Assembly (NCBI GenBank): GCA_025656675.1
Contig: JAHXHN010000002.1
Coordinates: forward strand, 351,302 to 415,301
Source: Candidatus Thiodiazotropha sp. (ex Codakia rugifera)
Lineage (GTDB): Bacteria > Pseudomonadota > Gammaproteobacteria > Chromatiales > Chromatiaceae
Direction: 5' to 3'
DNA: 64,000 bases
Positions within the stretch are counted from its first letter, which is position 1; each line of letters opens with the position of its first letter. Under the pieces are notes generated by a model that searched no databases, was not told the origin of the DNA, and worked only from the letters and a program-made list of their open reading frames with translations. This document shows positions 36,204 through 46,063 of this stretch, in pieces. Made by a program: the position numbers and the translations under genes.

Positions 36204-36587
36204 ATGATATTCAGATCAATACTCCTCCTAATTGCATTATTAATGCCGGTCTCTTCCGTCGTGGCTGGATTTGAAGCGGGTGAGGTTGCCAATCGCGCGG
36301 GTGACCGAGATACCGCCTTTGCCGAGTATCAGGCGGCAGCGATGGCCGGTGACACTCGTGCCTATGGAAAGCTTGGCAGTATGTATCTCTACGGCCTTGG
36401 CACCAAGAGGGATTACGGTATGGCCTATGTCTGGTTTGGTTTGAGCAAGGAGAACGGCGACAAATATGGCGAGCGCTTCCAACAGACGGCTGCGTCGGTG
36501 ATGACTGCTGCGGAGGTTCATCAGGCAGAGAGGTTGCTGAATGACTACCGCAAGCAGTTCACAGGCCCGGAGGTTCAGGCCAGGTAA
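36204..36587 (+). CDS. Exported Sel1-repeat-like protein
   Basis: 127 residues from ATG 36204, with AGGA upstream; the earlier Met at 36072 adds a non-native leader. A signal peptide (MIFRSILLLIALLMPVSSVVA) precedes a Sel1/TPR-like helical repeat (AFAEYQAAAMAGDTRAYGKLGSMYLYGLGTKRDYGMAYVWFGL), only 1.5-2 repeats long. Probably a periplasmic adaptor. It may be co-transcribed with the sigma factor but is separated by a palindrome. Confidence 0.72.
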   Translation: MIFRSILLLIALLMPVSSVVAGFEAGEVANRAGDRDTAFAEYQAAAMAGDTRAYGKLGSMYLYGLGTKRDYGMAYVWFGLSKENGDKYGERFQQTAASVMTAAEVHQAERLLNDYRKQFTGPEVQAR

Positions 36588-37103
36588 GTGCTATTGGGCT
36601 AGGCTTCATATCCTGACTATTGAATAATTCTCAATGGATAGAGGTCTGACCATTTTAATCTATATACTTCAAATGTCGGGTGTACCCGTTTGTATATATT
36701 ACTAAGTACAGACTTGACCCTTTTTAATCCTACTTTTTAACTTTTATTCGAACTTATTAAAATTGTTAGTGATTTTAGGTGGCACTTCTTAGGTGGATGT
36801 CCGGCTAAGATCCTCCGGCTAAGACCGTTTATCTGACGGCGAAGAGGCGGGCAGTTGACGGCAAACTACCGCTAGACTTGGACAAAAAGGGCGTTTATTC
36901 TGCTTATTACTCGATGCCGCTGCTGCGTTTGGAGTCGATCAGGTCCTGCAGTACGCACCAATTCGCCACGGTGGTCACGAGGCGGGCGAGTTCTTTTTCG
37001 TTCCGAATCTTATTGCATCATGAGGGTAGTAGCGCGAGCGGTGTAATCAAGCACGGTGCTGAGAACTCGATCCTTCGAAATCTTGAGCCGAGGGAGGAGA
37101 GTA
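36588..37103. other. 0.5-kb spacer before the autotransporter
   Basis: Contains AAGTACAGACTTGACCC (36704-36720), a dispersed motif. The frame at 36878 is not convincing. Probably the promoter of the autotransporter gene. Confidence 0.45.
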
Positions 37104-39416
37104 ATGAATAAGAGTGAGCGGTACATGCCGCATTCATCAGCCGATATCATTCAGTGTATCGACCGCAAAAAAAATATAATTGCCGTTGAGCAAACCGAAA
37201 CTTGCGTGCGACGAAATTGGTCTTACCGACTGTTTGCTTTCGCAACGAGTCTGTTGTTGCTAATCCCGTTTGCCGCGCACGCGTTTATTCTCGACATCAC
37301 TCCGGCAAGCGTAACAGTCAATGAAGGGGACGGCATCATCCCCGGCTCTGTCCGCCTTACTCGGGAATCTAGTGACCCGCAGGATGCCTGCACAGTCGCC
37401 GGTTTCATCAGCCTTGGCGGTACCGCGACTTTTAACGCCGACTACGACTTAGGAGGTGACACGCTTGATTTTCAAGTCGATTTACTCCCGGGTTCGTCAT
37501 TCGCAGAGGATGCAGGAGGCGTTAGCATACTCGATGATGCCATTCATGAACCGGATGAGACTATCACCATCACAATCAATGACGCGACGATTTCCACAGC
37601 CGATTGCGGGGGGGTGATCAATAACATTGCGAATACAATTATTACGATCCAGGATAACGACACAACAACCTTGAACGCTGTCGATGATACCGCGAGCACT
37701 TCCGCAAACATACCGGTGACGATAAATGTCTTGGCCAACGACACTGGGACCGGTATAGACGTCAGCTCGTTAGGGATTGCTTCCAATGGAACGGTAGTTG
37801 ACAATGGCGATGGAACGTTGACGTACACGCCGAACACCGACTTCACCGGTGATGACAGTTTCACCTACACGATTACGGATCTGCTGTCCGCACCGGATAC
37901 GGCCACAGTCACCGTCACCGTCACCGAAGCAGCGCCTGTAACCAATGCAGCAGATGATACTGCCACCACAGATATGGATCATGCTGTGAGCATCGACGTG
38001 CTCGCCAACGATACAGGATCGGGGATAAGCGTCAGTTCCGTCGGAAGTCCGCCCAATGGTACGGCCGTAAACAATGGTAACGGTACGATCACATATATAC
38101 CCAACACTGTATTCGAGGGTACGGATTCGTTCACTTACACAATCATCGACGCCATAGGGGCTACGGATACCGCTACTGTAACAGTGAGCGTCGGGGGCAC
38201 TAACTTCGGTGATCTCCTAAGTCTCACCAAAAACCAGCAGTCGGTAGCCGATGGCCTGGATGCACTCTGTTCAACGACGCAGAGTGGAGAGCTTCAGGCG
38301 CAATGCAATACCATCGCTTCCTTATCCACGGATCTGCAGGCGTTAGTGTTTAGCGAGATTGCCCCCAACGACCTGGCCGCGCAAGGGAGCGGTTCCGTTG
38401 AGATCGCTACAACACAGATCACAAACATTCGTATGCGTTTAGCCGCTCTGCGTAACGGTGCGACCGGACTTGCGATGAGTGGCCTCACACTTGGGGTCAG
38501 GGGTCAGTCGATACCGATGGGCACTCTCACCGATGCCGTAATCAACGAGCGGCGAGGCGGTGGTGCAAGTGCAGATGAGACTGGACGTTTTGGCGTGTTC
38601 GTAAACGGTCGAATCAATTTTGGTGACAAAGACGCTACAGCGAACGAGTCAGGGTTCGATTTCGATACCCAGGGGATCACCATCGGAGTCGATTATCGGT
38701 TAAACGATCGACTGATCTTGGGCGGTGCCTTGGGCTTTGCCTCTACCGACTCGGATTTTGACAATTCCGGTGGCGAGCTCGACAACGAAGCAAGAACTGT
38801 ATCTTTCTATGGCAACTACAATCCGTCGGAGCGTACGTATGTCGACTGGATCGCGACGGTCGGTCGGCATGACTTCGAGGCCGTAAGAAACCTGTTGGTA
38901 TTGTCCACTCGGACCGAAGGTGATACCGACGGCGACGAGATCGCGCTTAGCCTAAGTGGTGGCACGAACTTCAGCCGAGGCTCCCTGTTGTTGAATGCCT
39001 ACGGACGCCTCGAGTATATCGAGGTCGACATCGATGGCTATCAGGAATCAGGTGGTGGTGGCCTGGCCTTGCTGTTCGAGGATCAGACGGTGGAGTCGCT
39101 TACGACCGCGCTGGGTGCTCGTCTTTCCAATGCGTACAGCATGTCATGGGGTGTGTTGACGCCCAGTGTTTATCTGGAGTGGGAGCACGAGTTCGAAGAC
39201 GATGAGCGGCTGATCACCGCTGCGTTTGCGGAGGATCCGACGGCGACGTTCTCGGTGGTGACGGATAGAGCAGATGAAGACTACTTCAACTACGGATTTG
39301 GTCTGGCGGCCATGCTGCCGCGCGGCAAGTCATTCTTCCTCAACTACGAGTCCGTAACAGGACGGGATGGGATTGACAACACGACGATCGACCTGGGTCT
39401 TCGGTTTGAGTTTTAG
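37104..39416 (+). CDS. Autotransporter with Calx-beta and Ig-like repeats
   Basis: 770 residues from ATG 37104, which has a strong GGGAGGAGAG site; the upstream Met at 37056 does not. An extended signal peptide (~1-60) is followed by a Calx-beta-like domain (SVTVNEGDG ... DNDTTT), then two near-identical Ig-like repeats (NVLANDTGTGIDVSSLG, VLANDTGSGISVSSVG, each ending DSFTYTI). A helical linker leads to a C-terminal autotransporter beta-barrel (GRFGVFVNGRINFGDK to LGLRFEF, with the terminal Phe). It is probably a surface adhesin. Confidence 0.87.
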   Translation: MNKSERYMPHSSADIIQCIDRKKNIIAVEQTETCVRRNWSYRLFAFATSLLLLIPFAAHAFILDITPASVTVNEGDGIIPGSVRLTRESSDPQDACTVAGFISLGGTATFNADYDLGGDTLDFQVDLLPGSSFAEDAGGVSILDDAIHEPDETITITINDATISTADCGGVINNIANTIITIQDNDTTTLNAVDDTASTSANIPVTINVLANDTGTGIDVSSLGIASNGTVVDNGDGTLTYTPNTDFTGDDSFTYTITDLLSAPDTATVTVTVTEAAPVTNAADDTATTDMDHAVSIDVLANDTGSGISVSSVGSPPNGTAVNNGNGTITYIPNTVFEGTDSFTYTIIDAIGATDTATVTVSVGGTNFGDLLSLTKNQQSVADGLDALCSTTQSGELQAQCNTIASLSTDLQALVFSEIAPNDLAAQGSGSVEIATTQITNIRMRLAALRNGATGLAMSGLTLGVRGQSIPMGTLTDAVINERRGGGASADETGRFGVFVNGRINFGDKDATANESGFDFDTQGITIGVDYRLNDRLILGGALGFASTDSDFDNSGGELDNEARTVSFYGNYNPSERTYVDWIATVGRHDFEAVRNLLVLSTRTEGDTDGDEIALSLSGGTNFSRGSLLLNAYGRLEYIEVDIDGYQESGGGGLALLFEDQTVESLTTALGARLSNAYSMSWGVLTPSVYLEWEHEFEDDERLITAAFAEDPTATFSVVTDRADEDYFNYGFGLAAMLPRGKSFFLNYESVTGRDGIDNTTIDLGLRFEF

Positions 39417-39892
39417 TATAGGACACTACACTAGAACTCAATCGTAGCTAGGCTGGACGCTTTGCGCCCTGGAAGATGCTCTCAGGGGGCGAGTGACCAT
39501 CTATTGCATGGACAGACTCGGCTACTGCGGGATGCTATGAAGCGCTACCCCTTTTTTGGGGATGAGGTTTACTTCTGGCTTTGAAAGGCGTGATCTCAGG
39601 AATGCTAACCGGGAATACTGCTAACCTGCTAACCAGACACCCATTCTAATTTCGAATTATTTTGGGTGGGTGTCTGGTTAAGTTCTCTCTGCGTAATACC
39701 CAAAACTAACAGCAATTGACATAAGGTAAGGCAGATTTGGCATTATTTTGTTAAGTAATGAAAGGGTCTGTACAAAAATGGGAAATAGGATTCTCGATAT
39801 GCCTATTCTGATAAAGAAACAAAAGGTGTAACTCTCAATGAAACAACTTGGAGAGATACTTGCCTAAGGTCACCTCAAGCGGAGAAGTCATT
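39417..39892. other. Spacer with palindrome
   Basis: No gene. It contains the strong palindrome at 39631-39679 and the promoter of the hemerythrin gene. Confidence 0.5.
39631..39679. repeat. Palindrome, GACACCCA family, best copy
   Basis: AACCAGACACCCA (39631-39643) pairs perfectly with TGGGTGTCTGGTT (39667-39679). The loop includes a further short AATTTCGAATT symmetry. The longest member of the family. Confidence 0.75.
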
Positions 39893-40294
39893 GTGAAAGA
39901 TCTGGTTTGGAGCAATACACTAAGTGTCGAGGTCGATGAGATCGATGAAGACCATCGCAGGTTAGTGGATCTATTTAATATTCTCAATCATGCTGTAGCA
40001 GATGGAGAATCAGCGGACTATCAAGAGGCGGTATTGGAAGAGCTGATAAGTTGTACCGTTTGGCACTTCAAGCATGAAGAACGGTTGATGCTGAAGTATG
40101 CCTATGAGGAATTCACAGCGCACAAGACGGAGCACCAGGACTTAATCGAAAGCGCCCAAGCGCTGCAGCAGCAGTTCCTGCAGGCGGACAAACGGATCAC
40201 GAGTGAAGATATCGAGTTTCTGGAGCATTGGCTAACCGAACATATTCTCGTTACCGATATGAAGTTGGGCGCTTATCTTATAGAAGTGATGTAG
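39893..40294 (+). CDS. Bacteriohemerythrin, second copy
   Basis: 133 residues from GTG 39893, chosen for GGAG eight bases before; the TTG at 39848 would add 15. Ligands: DEDHRRL, HFKHEERLML, HKTEHQDL, HWLTEHILVTDMKL. Stand-alone, unlike the one linked to the cyclase at 14.5 kb. It binds O2 at a diiron site, for supply, storage or sensing at low oxygen. Confidence 0.9.
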   Translation: MKDLVWSNTLSVEVDEIDEDHRRLVDLFNILNHAVADGESADYQEAVLEELISCTVWHFKHEERLMLKYAYEEFTAHKTEHQDLIESAQALQQQFLQADKRITSEDIEFLEHWLTEHILVTDMKLGAYLIEVM

Positions 40295-40447
40295 GCATCC
40301 TTTACAAGAGCATTTGAGTCTTATCACATATTGGGAGTTTTTACTGAAATTACTTCTTTGGATCGGCTTTGGTTTATTGAATTAATCCACTCAATGCCTG
40401 ACTTGGGAGAGTACCCAGCTGCAAAATAGTCTGCCGGGATTGAATCA

Positions 40448-40486
40448 GACACCCACTAAAATTTCAAATAGATTTGGGTGGATGTC
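40448..40486. repeat. Palindrome, GACACCCA family
   Basis: GACACCCA (40448-40455) pairs, with one mismatch, with TGGATGTC (40479-40486). A ~90-bp dispersed repeat tail continues to ~40530. Confidence 0.6.
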
Positions 40487-40555
40487 CACACTATTTATAT
40501 GTCCGTATTTGGTCGATCTCATCAGTAACATAATTGGATTGGATGTCCCGGTAAA

Positions 40556-40577
40556 TAGGGTGGATATCTCCACCCTA
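40556..40577. repeat. REP-like palindrome TAGGGTGGA
   Basis: TAGGGTGGA, loop TATC, then TCCACCCTA (40556-40577). A variant of the GTAGGGTGC palindromes at 19.9, 25.2 and 26.2 kb. Confidence 0.65.
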
Positions 40578-40619
40578 CCTTATGTAGCTATTTGCAACCT
40601 TGTCCTGCAGAATCTTATT

Positions 40620-41126
40620 TCACGAATCGATTGATGGATCGAGAGAGATATAGCCGATCCCAAGCGCTGCTCCAAGCCCGGTGTTTACACCCAAAGCGAT
40701 CGGCTGCAGACTGACGTTCTTGTGACCGCCACCGACTAGTACTGCGACATTAGCACCGACAGCAAGTGTTGCTGAAGCTTGTGCGCCTACATATCGACCT
40801 GTAAGGCTGTGTGCACTGGGATCTACATCACTGGTGCCGCCAATCACTAAAAAAGCCATGTTTTCTGTCTGTCGCCAGTTCAGATCGAGTCCAAAGCCGA
40901 TACCAGCTCTTCCTTTATAGCTCTCTTGGCCATGGTTGTGATTAAAAATACAATCGACACCAACTGAATGGTGTATGACGTAGTAGCTATGCGTACCCGG
41001 GATGGATTTGCACGTAAGTACGCCAAGCTCGATACCACCGCCTGCCATTGCTGGTAGTGGTGCAAAAAGAGTCATGCTGATTACAGCGCCCGTTAAAGTG
41101 CTTCGAAAATAATTTTTCATAGTCAT
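40620..41126 (-). CDS. DUF992-family exported protein
   Basis: 168 residues with a signal peptide (residues ~3-28, ending AMA). The mature part starts GGIELGVLTCKSIPG and carries DCIFNHNHGQESYKGRAGIGFGLDL and LTGRYVGAQASATLAVGANVAVLVGGG, the pattern of DUF992 proteins known mainly from alphaproteobacteria. Two cysteines (CKS, VDC) may form a disulfide. Function unknown. Strong GGAGAG ribosome site. It stands alone. Confidence 0.8.
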   Translation of the reverse strand: MTMKNYFRSTLTGAVISMTLFAPLPAMAGGGIELGVLTCKSIPGTHSYYVIHHSVGVDCIFNHNHGQESYKGRAGIGFGLDLNWRQTENMAFLVIGGTSDVDPSAHSLTGRYVGAQASATLAVGANVAVLVGGGHKNVSLQPIALGVNTGLGAALGIGYISLDPSIDS

Positions 41127-41742
41127 GATTCACTCTCCATCATTAATTCAATGAGGTTAAGTTATTTTGTTCACCGCATACAAAAGCAGGGTGAATATAT
41201 AGGAAGTACTGCTTCTATGGATTCTCTCGTGTAAGAGTGAGCAGTACACTTTGGGCTGCGGTTTTGTATGAAACTAAGCCTAACGAGTAGGGAATAAGTT
41301 GGCTTTTTGATTCCAGCCACAACGTTTAACTTTATATACGTTCAGAACAGTAAAATAGTTTCTTTCGATAGCGGTGAAAGTGATCTGTGACAGATGGTAT
41401 TTCGTGAATTATCGGTGGGTGTCCATACTAGTGTTTCCTAAAAATACATCCAAATAAGTATGACTAAGCAGGTTTCTAATACTTGTTAAAAAAAGAATGG
41501 GTGACAATCCTGTGGCTTGTTAGGATTGATGTATGCAGAAACGGTCTTGAGTGATAGTAGATATCATCCAAGTTATGTGCAAAATCAAGTGCAGGGGTGC
41601 TCAAAGAGATATGTTGCTGTGAAGCAAATCAAGAGACATTTTCATGGCGTGACTTGCGAGAACCCCTTGATCCTTTCGCTTTTGTGATTTATTAAGTGAA
41701 TATTTATTATAAACACGTCCAATTAAATGGGGGTGTACATGT
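41127..41742. other. 0.6-kb spacer
   Basis: No gene or palindrome of note except a partial TGGGTGTCC motif near 41414. Probably regulatory plus repeat debris. Confidence 0.4.
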
Positions 41743-42531
41743 TTATCCCTGTCTGTGCCAGCGTGGTTTGAATGTGAAACCCAATAAACCGATCAGGCCA
41801 CTCGTAAATAACCAAAGTGCGGCAGGAATAGGAACAGCAGAAATATTAGACATGGTTGCAGTACCCATATACCGAATACCACCATCTAACAAGTTTGAAG
41901 GGCTCCCTCCAAAGTTGTCGTAATAATTTTCATGGACACCTTGAAAGAATGAATAGGTTTGTCCCATACCCATGTTAAGAGAATCGACTAACGACTGTGG
42001 AGTAATATCAGATTCTGTGTAAGGAGCATCATCCCAGAACAAATCAATTATGGTGTCTCGATCTAAGTCGGCCAGATAACGGGTGGATGAGTCGTAATAA
42101 TAAAAACCGCTATTGTTATTAAAACTTTGTATTACACTGGCGGAATTAGATGATTGGTTGTAAGAGGATTCGCTGAAAAATGCTCCTGTACTGCCAGTGT
42201 CGGGATTGCCATGGTAATCAAGTACCGGCATCACTGCATTTATCTCCGTATCGAAAGGAGTCGGTCCGAATGCAACTGGTTCAAGAGATGAATAGACACT
42301 GGTGATACCCAGTCCACTCATATTATTTACTTCGCCTGGTGAATAGTTGTCTGAGTCAAGACTAAGGCGAAGAGTAAATTGTTGTCCGGTGAAACTGGTG
42401 TCGGTTACCCATGCACCGCCACTGGATGTGTGACGTGAGGTTGCATCGACCAGAAAATCTACATTGACGATTGCTGCCTGAGTGTTCTGTGATAGTGCGA
42501 TGAGTAGGATGGTTGTAACTGTTCTCCACAT
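41743..42531 (-). CDS. Secreted protein with VPLPA-CTERM-type sorting tail
   Basis: 262 residues. A signal peptide ends near NTQA-A. The C-terminus is AVPIPAALWLFTSGLIGLLGF followed by basic residues, the VPxPA sorting signal plus helix used by exosortase in Gram-negative bacteria (PEP-CTERM relatives). The rest is Ser/Asn/Tyr-rich with beta character and may carry sugar. Likely a surface or matrix protein. No exosortase gene is in the window. Confidence 0.82.
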   Translation of the reverse strand: MWRTVTTILLIALSQNTQAAIVNVDFLVDATSRHTSSGGAWVTDTSFTGQQFTLRLSLDSDNYSPGEVNNMSGLGITSVYSSLEPVAFGPTPFDTEINAVMPVLDYHGNPDTGSTGAFFSESSYNQSSNSASVIQSFNNNSGFYYYDSSTRYLADLDRDTIIDLFWDDAPYTESDITPQSLVDSLNMGMGQTYSFFQGVHENYYDNFGGSPSNLLDGGIRYMGTATMSNISAVPIPAALWLFTSGLIGLLGFTFKPRWHRQG

Positions 42532-42938
42532 GATCGAAATCCCTTCTTAATTGTTATTTCCTGTTCTTTAGCGAAACAAAGAATTACCATACATTCTATC
42601 TGTGTATAGTATGACAATCAAGACTTTATGCATTAGTGTCCGTTCAGAAAGGCCAAATTGCGGAAGGTCTGCTATTTTTGTAGACGTCGGATAAACATGT
42701 TCCGTTAAATTTCTGCTGCACCTTGTTGTGCTGGAGGCTCATCACGCCAAGTTGCAGTGCGTATCCATATTCCACTCTAGTCAACACTGATACTGACTAC
42801 CTACAAATATAATAGGCATTCATTGAGTTGGTCTCGTCAGCAACATAATTAGCATGGGTGTTTATGTTACCTTTGATGTCTTGTTTATAGTGTTTATTTG
42901 CTTATATCTTGATAATCAATTAAATATATTCGACTGGG
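42532..42938. other. Spacer with dispersed repeat copy
   Basis: Contains a ~90-bp repeat copy near 42781-42872 (CACTGATACTGACTACC ... CGTCAGCAACATAATT). No gene. Confidence 0.45.
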
Positions 42939-43244
42939 TTACCGATCATTGTCACTAGAACACTGCCAGCCCCATGATTCTAATGTGTTAATAAACTCAA
43001 CAGCTTTTCGCGCGCAATAATTATCTTCATTTTCTGCTTTCCATAATGTACGTGGCATTACGTTTTCTTTTGGCTTGGTATAGTAGACTTTGCAGGGCAA
43101 TCTGGCGGGTTCATTTGGATAGAAGATAACGACGTTCCTTGTTAGTTCCGCATAGTGACAAGTCCATGAATTCGCAAAGATCTCAGATGGCATCATAAGG
43201 ATGGTTAGAAGTAACACCCAAGATTTGTAATTCAGATGCTTCAT
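42939..43244 (-). CDS. Small exported Cys-containing protein
   Basis: 101 residues from ATG 43244 (GGAGA seven to eight bases upstream); the longer reading is less likely. A signal peptide ends near IFA-N. The mature domain has four cysteines (WTCHYAELTR, RLPCKVYY, NYCARKAVEF, GWQCSS), likely two disulfides. I do not recognise a named family, but the Cys pattern looks conserved by design. Periplasmic. Confidence 0.65.
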   Translation of the reverse strand: MKHLNYKSWVLLLTILMMPSEIFANSWTCHYAELTRNVVIFYPNEPARLPCKVYYTKPKENVMPRTLWKAENEDNYCARKAVEFINTLESWGWQCSSDNDR

Positions 43245-44012
43245 GACATCTCTCCAGATACATTCAAACATAGACCATATTCTTAGCATATTAGTGTCTG
43301 AGCGTATTTGCGTAATCGAGTGAAGGTTGACGCCCAACAGAGCAACAGCGATGCGGCCTACTGTATTGTTATTCCGATTGGGTTGGTGTTGTCAACTGTG
43401 TTTTATTATTTCGCATGGGGTCTCCCTCCAAATTAATTTTATAAGCGATGTGTACATGGTGACCCAGAATGGTATTAGCCTGTGATGGATCATCGCTTAT
43501 GTGATGCCATTAATCCTATGGTTATCATGCCGGTATTCGAAAACCTCCAATAGATCATGGTGCTGTTCGGCAATAAGTTTGGCCAGGTCCCAATCATTCA
43601 GGACCAGGACATCAATCTTAGCTAATAGGACCGGTAATTTAGTATAACTAAAAACCGATCTATAAACCGGGCACCCATTCAAATTTCGATTTATTGTGGG
43701 TGGGTGTCATATTAGACTATTCTGCATCGAGTGTGTGGTGAGATGAGATGCCTCGGATCAAGGCGAAAAAGCACGTAACAGCCACCTATTGAGAATCTTT
43801 TCAACCCAGAGCCGGGGCATTTCAGCCGCCATACGCCGATTCATGAATTGATCGGAGGTTTCTTAAATACGTTGGGCGTGAAAGACGGTTGAATAGAGCA
43901 ACAGTTCAGAAGTAATCTTGATTATGTTCCATTCAAGTACTTCACCCCCTGGTCTGCAACAGACTGATATTTATCACAGATCCCTTTTACACGGATACAA
44001 GGAATACAGGTA
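43245..44012. other. Spacer with palindrome at 43670
   Basis: No convincing gene. GGCACCCA (43670-43677) pairs with TGGGTGTC (43701-43708), allowing one wobble, a member of the GACACCCA family. Confidence 0.5.
43670..43708. repeat. Palindrome, GACACCCA family
   Basis: Arms GGCACCCA and TGGGTGTC with an A/T-rich centre (AAATTTCGATTT), like the copies at 39631 and 40448. Confidence 0.6.
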
Positions 44013-44990
44013 ATGAAAGAGATAAAAAGCAGCACAGGTAGCGTGAAAGGACAATGCGGCGCAGCGGTTGTGAAAAAGCTGTCGGGATTAGCGGTCTCTG
44101 TCTTGGTTTTGATGTGGTTCAGTAGTGCAGTGCAGGCAGACACAGAATGGCCCAGGGTAGCCCTTTCCAAAGATGGCACGCCGATCTCGTACGAGATTTA
44201 CGGCAGTGGCCGAACAACGCTTGTGTTCGTCCATGGGTGGAGTTGCGATGCCAGATACTGGCGCATGCAACGGCCTGTGTTCTCCAATAAATATCGGGTT
44301 GTCACCCTGGATCTTGCTGGCCATGGCCATTCGGGTTTGAGCCGATCACGTTATACGATGAGAGCGTTTGGAGAAGATGTACAGGCAGTGGTAGAGGCGA
44401 CAGAGAGTGAACAGGTCATTCTCATCGGGCACTCCATGGGCGGGGCGGTCATCGCTGAGGCGGCCCGTCTTATGCCGAAGCGAGTCAAAGGGCTGATCGG
44501 CGTCGATACGCTTGGAAATATCGAATACCCCATGACCGCCGAGGCGTACGAGCAAATGGCTGCACCCTTGAAAGCGGACTTCAAAAACGGCAGTCGTCAG
44601 TTCGTAAAACCGATGATTTTACCGGGTACCGATCCAACACTCGCAGCGTGGATTCTCTCGGACATGGCTTCTGCGCCAAGTTCTGTCGCTCTAAGCGCCA
44701 TGGAAGAGATGATGTCCCAGTACATCACCGGAGAGGCGGCCAGGATATTTAAGGAGATCCGTGTTCCCGTTATCTCCGTGAATGCGGATTTATGGCCCAT
44801 CGACCATGAGGCCAACCGGCGGCACATGCCTTCTTACGATGCCATCATTTTAAAAGGCGCGGACCATTTTCTGATGATGAACCGTCCCCTCGAGTTCAAC
44901 TGGGCCTTGGAGCAGGCAATTCAGACACTTCTCGCGACGGTAGTGCCTCACCCTGAAAAAGTCACATCCAGTGAGTTGTCGAGTGATTAA
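44013..44990 (+). CDS. Exported alpha/beta hydrolase
   Basis: 325 residues. An N-terminal basic stretch and helix (LSGLAVSVLVLMWFSSAVQA) form a signal peptide. The hydrolase has the oxyanion HGWSCDARYW, nucleophile elbow GHSMGG, and closing GADHFLM with the catalytic His. Asp is probably in VISVNADLWP. Substrate unknown; esterase or lipase-like. Periplasmic. AGGAAT and a nearby AGGT precede the ATG. No operon partners. Confidence 0.85.
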   Translation: MKEIKSSTGSVKGQCGAAVVKKLSGLAVSVLVLMWFSSAVQADTEWPRVALSKDGTPISYEIYGSGRTTLVFVHGWSCDARYWRMQRPVFSNKYRVVTLDLAGHGHSGLSRSRYTMRAFGEDVQAVVEATESEQVILIGHSMGGAVIAEAARLMPKRVKGLIGVDTLGNIEYPMTAEAYEQMAAPLKADFKNGSRQFVKPMILPGTDPTLAAWILSDMASAPSSVALSAMEEMMSQYITGEAARIFKEIRVPVISVNADLWPIDHEANRRHMPSYDAIILKGADHFLMMNRPLEFNWALEQAIQTLLATVVPHPEKVTSSELSSD

Positions 44991-45302
44991 TTGAGCAACG
45001 GAGGAGCACTAAAGGGGGTGGTGATAATTGAAGATTAAAAGGATCATCACTTGTCACTGACCCCTTAAGACTTCTGAAAGGTGAATAAATTGAGTGCTAT
45101 TGGATGGAGAGGATGTCACTTTTGACACCACCCAGGTTCATCATTATCTAAACGGGTGTCTTATTGACCCGGTCCAGTTATCTTTCCCTAAATCGCACAG
45201 AGGTAAGACTGCCTGTCACTTTGATTTAACGTGACAATATGTGTGTGTCATGTGATAATGCGGGGTTGAATCCCGTTTAGTGCCTTTATCCCAGGAGAAC
45301 AT
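44991..45302. other. Spacer with weak palindrome
   Basis: GACACC (45124-45129) and GGTGTC (45155-45160) may be a weak copy of the GACACCCA family. No gene. Confidence 0.4.
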
Positions 45303-45905
45303 GTGACTGAAACCGAAGCAGAGCTACAACTCAGAGTCTGGAAAGAACTCGCGATAAGCAAGCAGATGTTAATGATGGCGGCGACTGATGCCCTGAAGCT
45401 CGACAAAGATTGCGCCCCGGAAGAGCTCAAACTCGCACTCGAAGCAACTATCAAGCACGCTACCAAAGCCGAACTCGAGGTGAGTCATGCCCAGGAACAG
45501 GCCAAGCTTGCTGTCTCTGAGGTGGAACAGCATTTGGCAGAGAGCCAAAAATCCCTGAAAGCCGTTGAAGCCGCCCTCGCTGAGGCGCAAGCGAATGTGC
45601 AGCAACTTCAGCAGCAGCTCATCACCGACCGCACCAACCATGGACAGCAGCTGAAAAAACTCAAGGAGCAACTGGCAGAGAAGGAGCGCGCAATCAAGGC
45701 CATCAGCACAACCCTGTCTGACACGCCAGAAAACGTTCTGAAGAAGCTAAAGGGACTGAAAAAACAGAAGATGGACGAGTCTGTGGCCCGCAAAAAGGCG
45801 GAAGAAACCCTTGCCGCCTTACGCAAGGAAAAGCAGAAACTTGAGCAGAGCTTGAAGGAACTGCAGGCAGCACAGGAAGAGCCTGAGGAAGAGATTGCCG
45901 CCTAG
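45303..45905 (+). CDS. Coiled-coil protein, unknown function
   Basis: 200 residues beginning with GTG 45303, preceded by AGGAGAACAT. Long heptad-rich helix (~70-195), with Lys/Glu/Gln-rich repeats and an acidic tail (EEPEEEIAA). A basic N-terminal stretch precedes it. No enzyme motif; cytoplasmic. It may be a scaffold. A strong terminator follows. Confidence 0.72.
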   Translation: MTETEAELQLRVWKELAISKQMLMMAATDALKLDKDCAPEELKLALEATIKHATKAELEVSHAQEQAKLAVSEVEQHLAESQKSLKAVEAALAEAQANVQQLQQQLITDRTNHGQQLKKLKEQLAEKERAIKAISTTLSDTPENVLKKLKGLKKQKMDESVARKKAEETLAALRKEKQKLEQSLKELQAAQEEPEEEIAA

Positions 45906-45958
45906 AGAGTAGCAATCCAGGGTGTAGCACACGCTCTGTGCATAACGCGCTATGATGG

Positions 45959-45995
45959 AAAAGGGGGATGGAGTGATCCATCCCCCTTTTCTTTT
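45959..45995 (+). terminator. Rho-independent terminator
   Basis: AAAAGGGGGATGGA (45959-45972), loop gtga, TCCATCCCCCTTTT (45977-45990), then CTTTT. It ends the coiled-coil gene transcript. Confidence 0.88.
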
Positions 45996-46012
45996 AGACC
46001 CGTAAATTGGTT

Positions 46013-46032
46013 AAAGGGTACTGACTCCTTTT
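46013..46032. repeat. RAYT-linked 20-mer (one mismatch), left of the RluA gene
   Basis: AAAGGGTACTGACTCCTTTT, differing by one base from the common AAAGGGTACTGACCCCTTTT. With the inverted copy at 46990 it brackets the pseudouridine synthase gene. Confidence 0.75.
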
Positions 46033-46063
46033 CCCCTAATAGTCAAAAAATTTAGGCCTCTAA

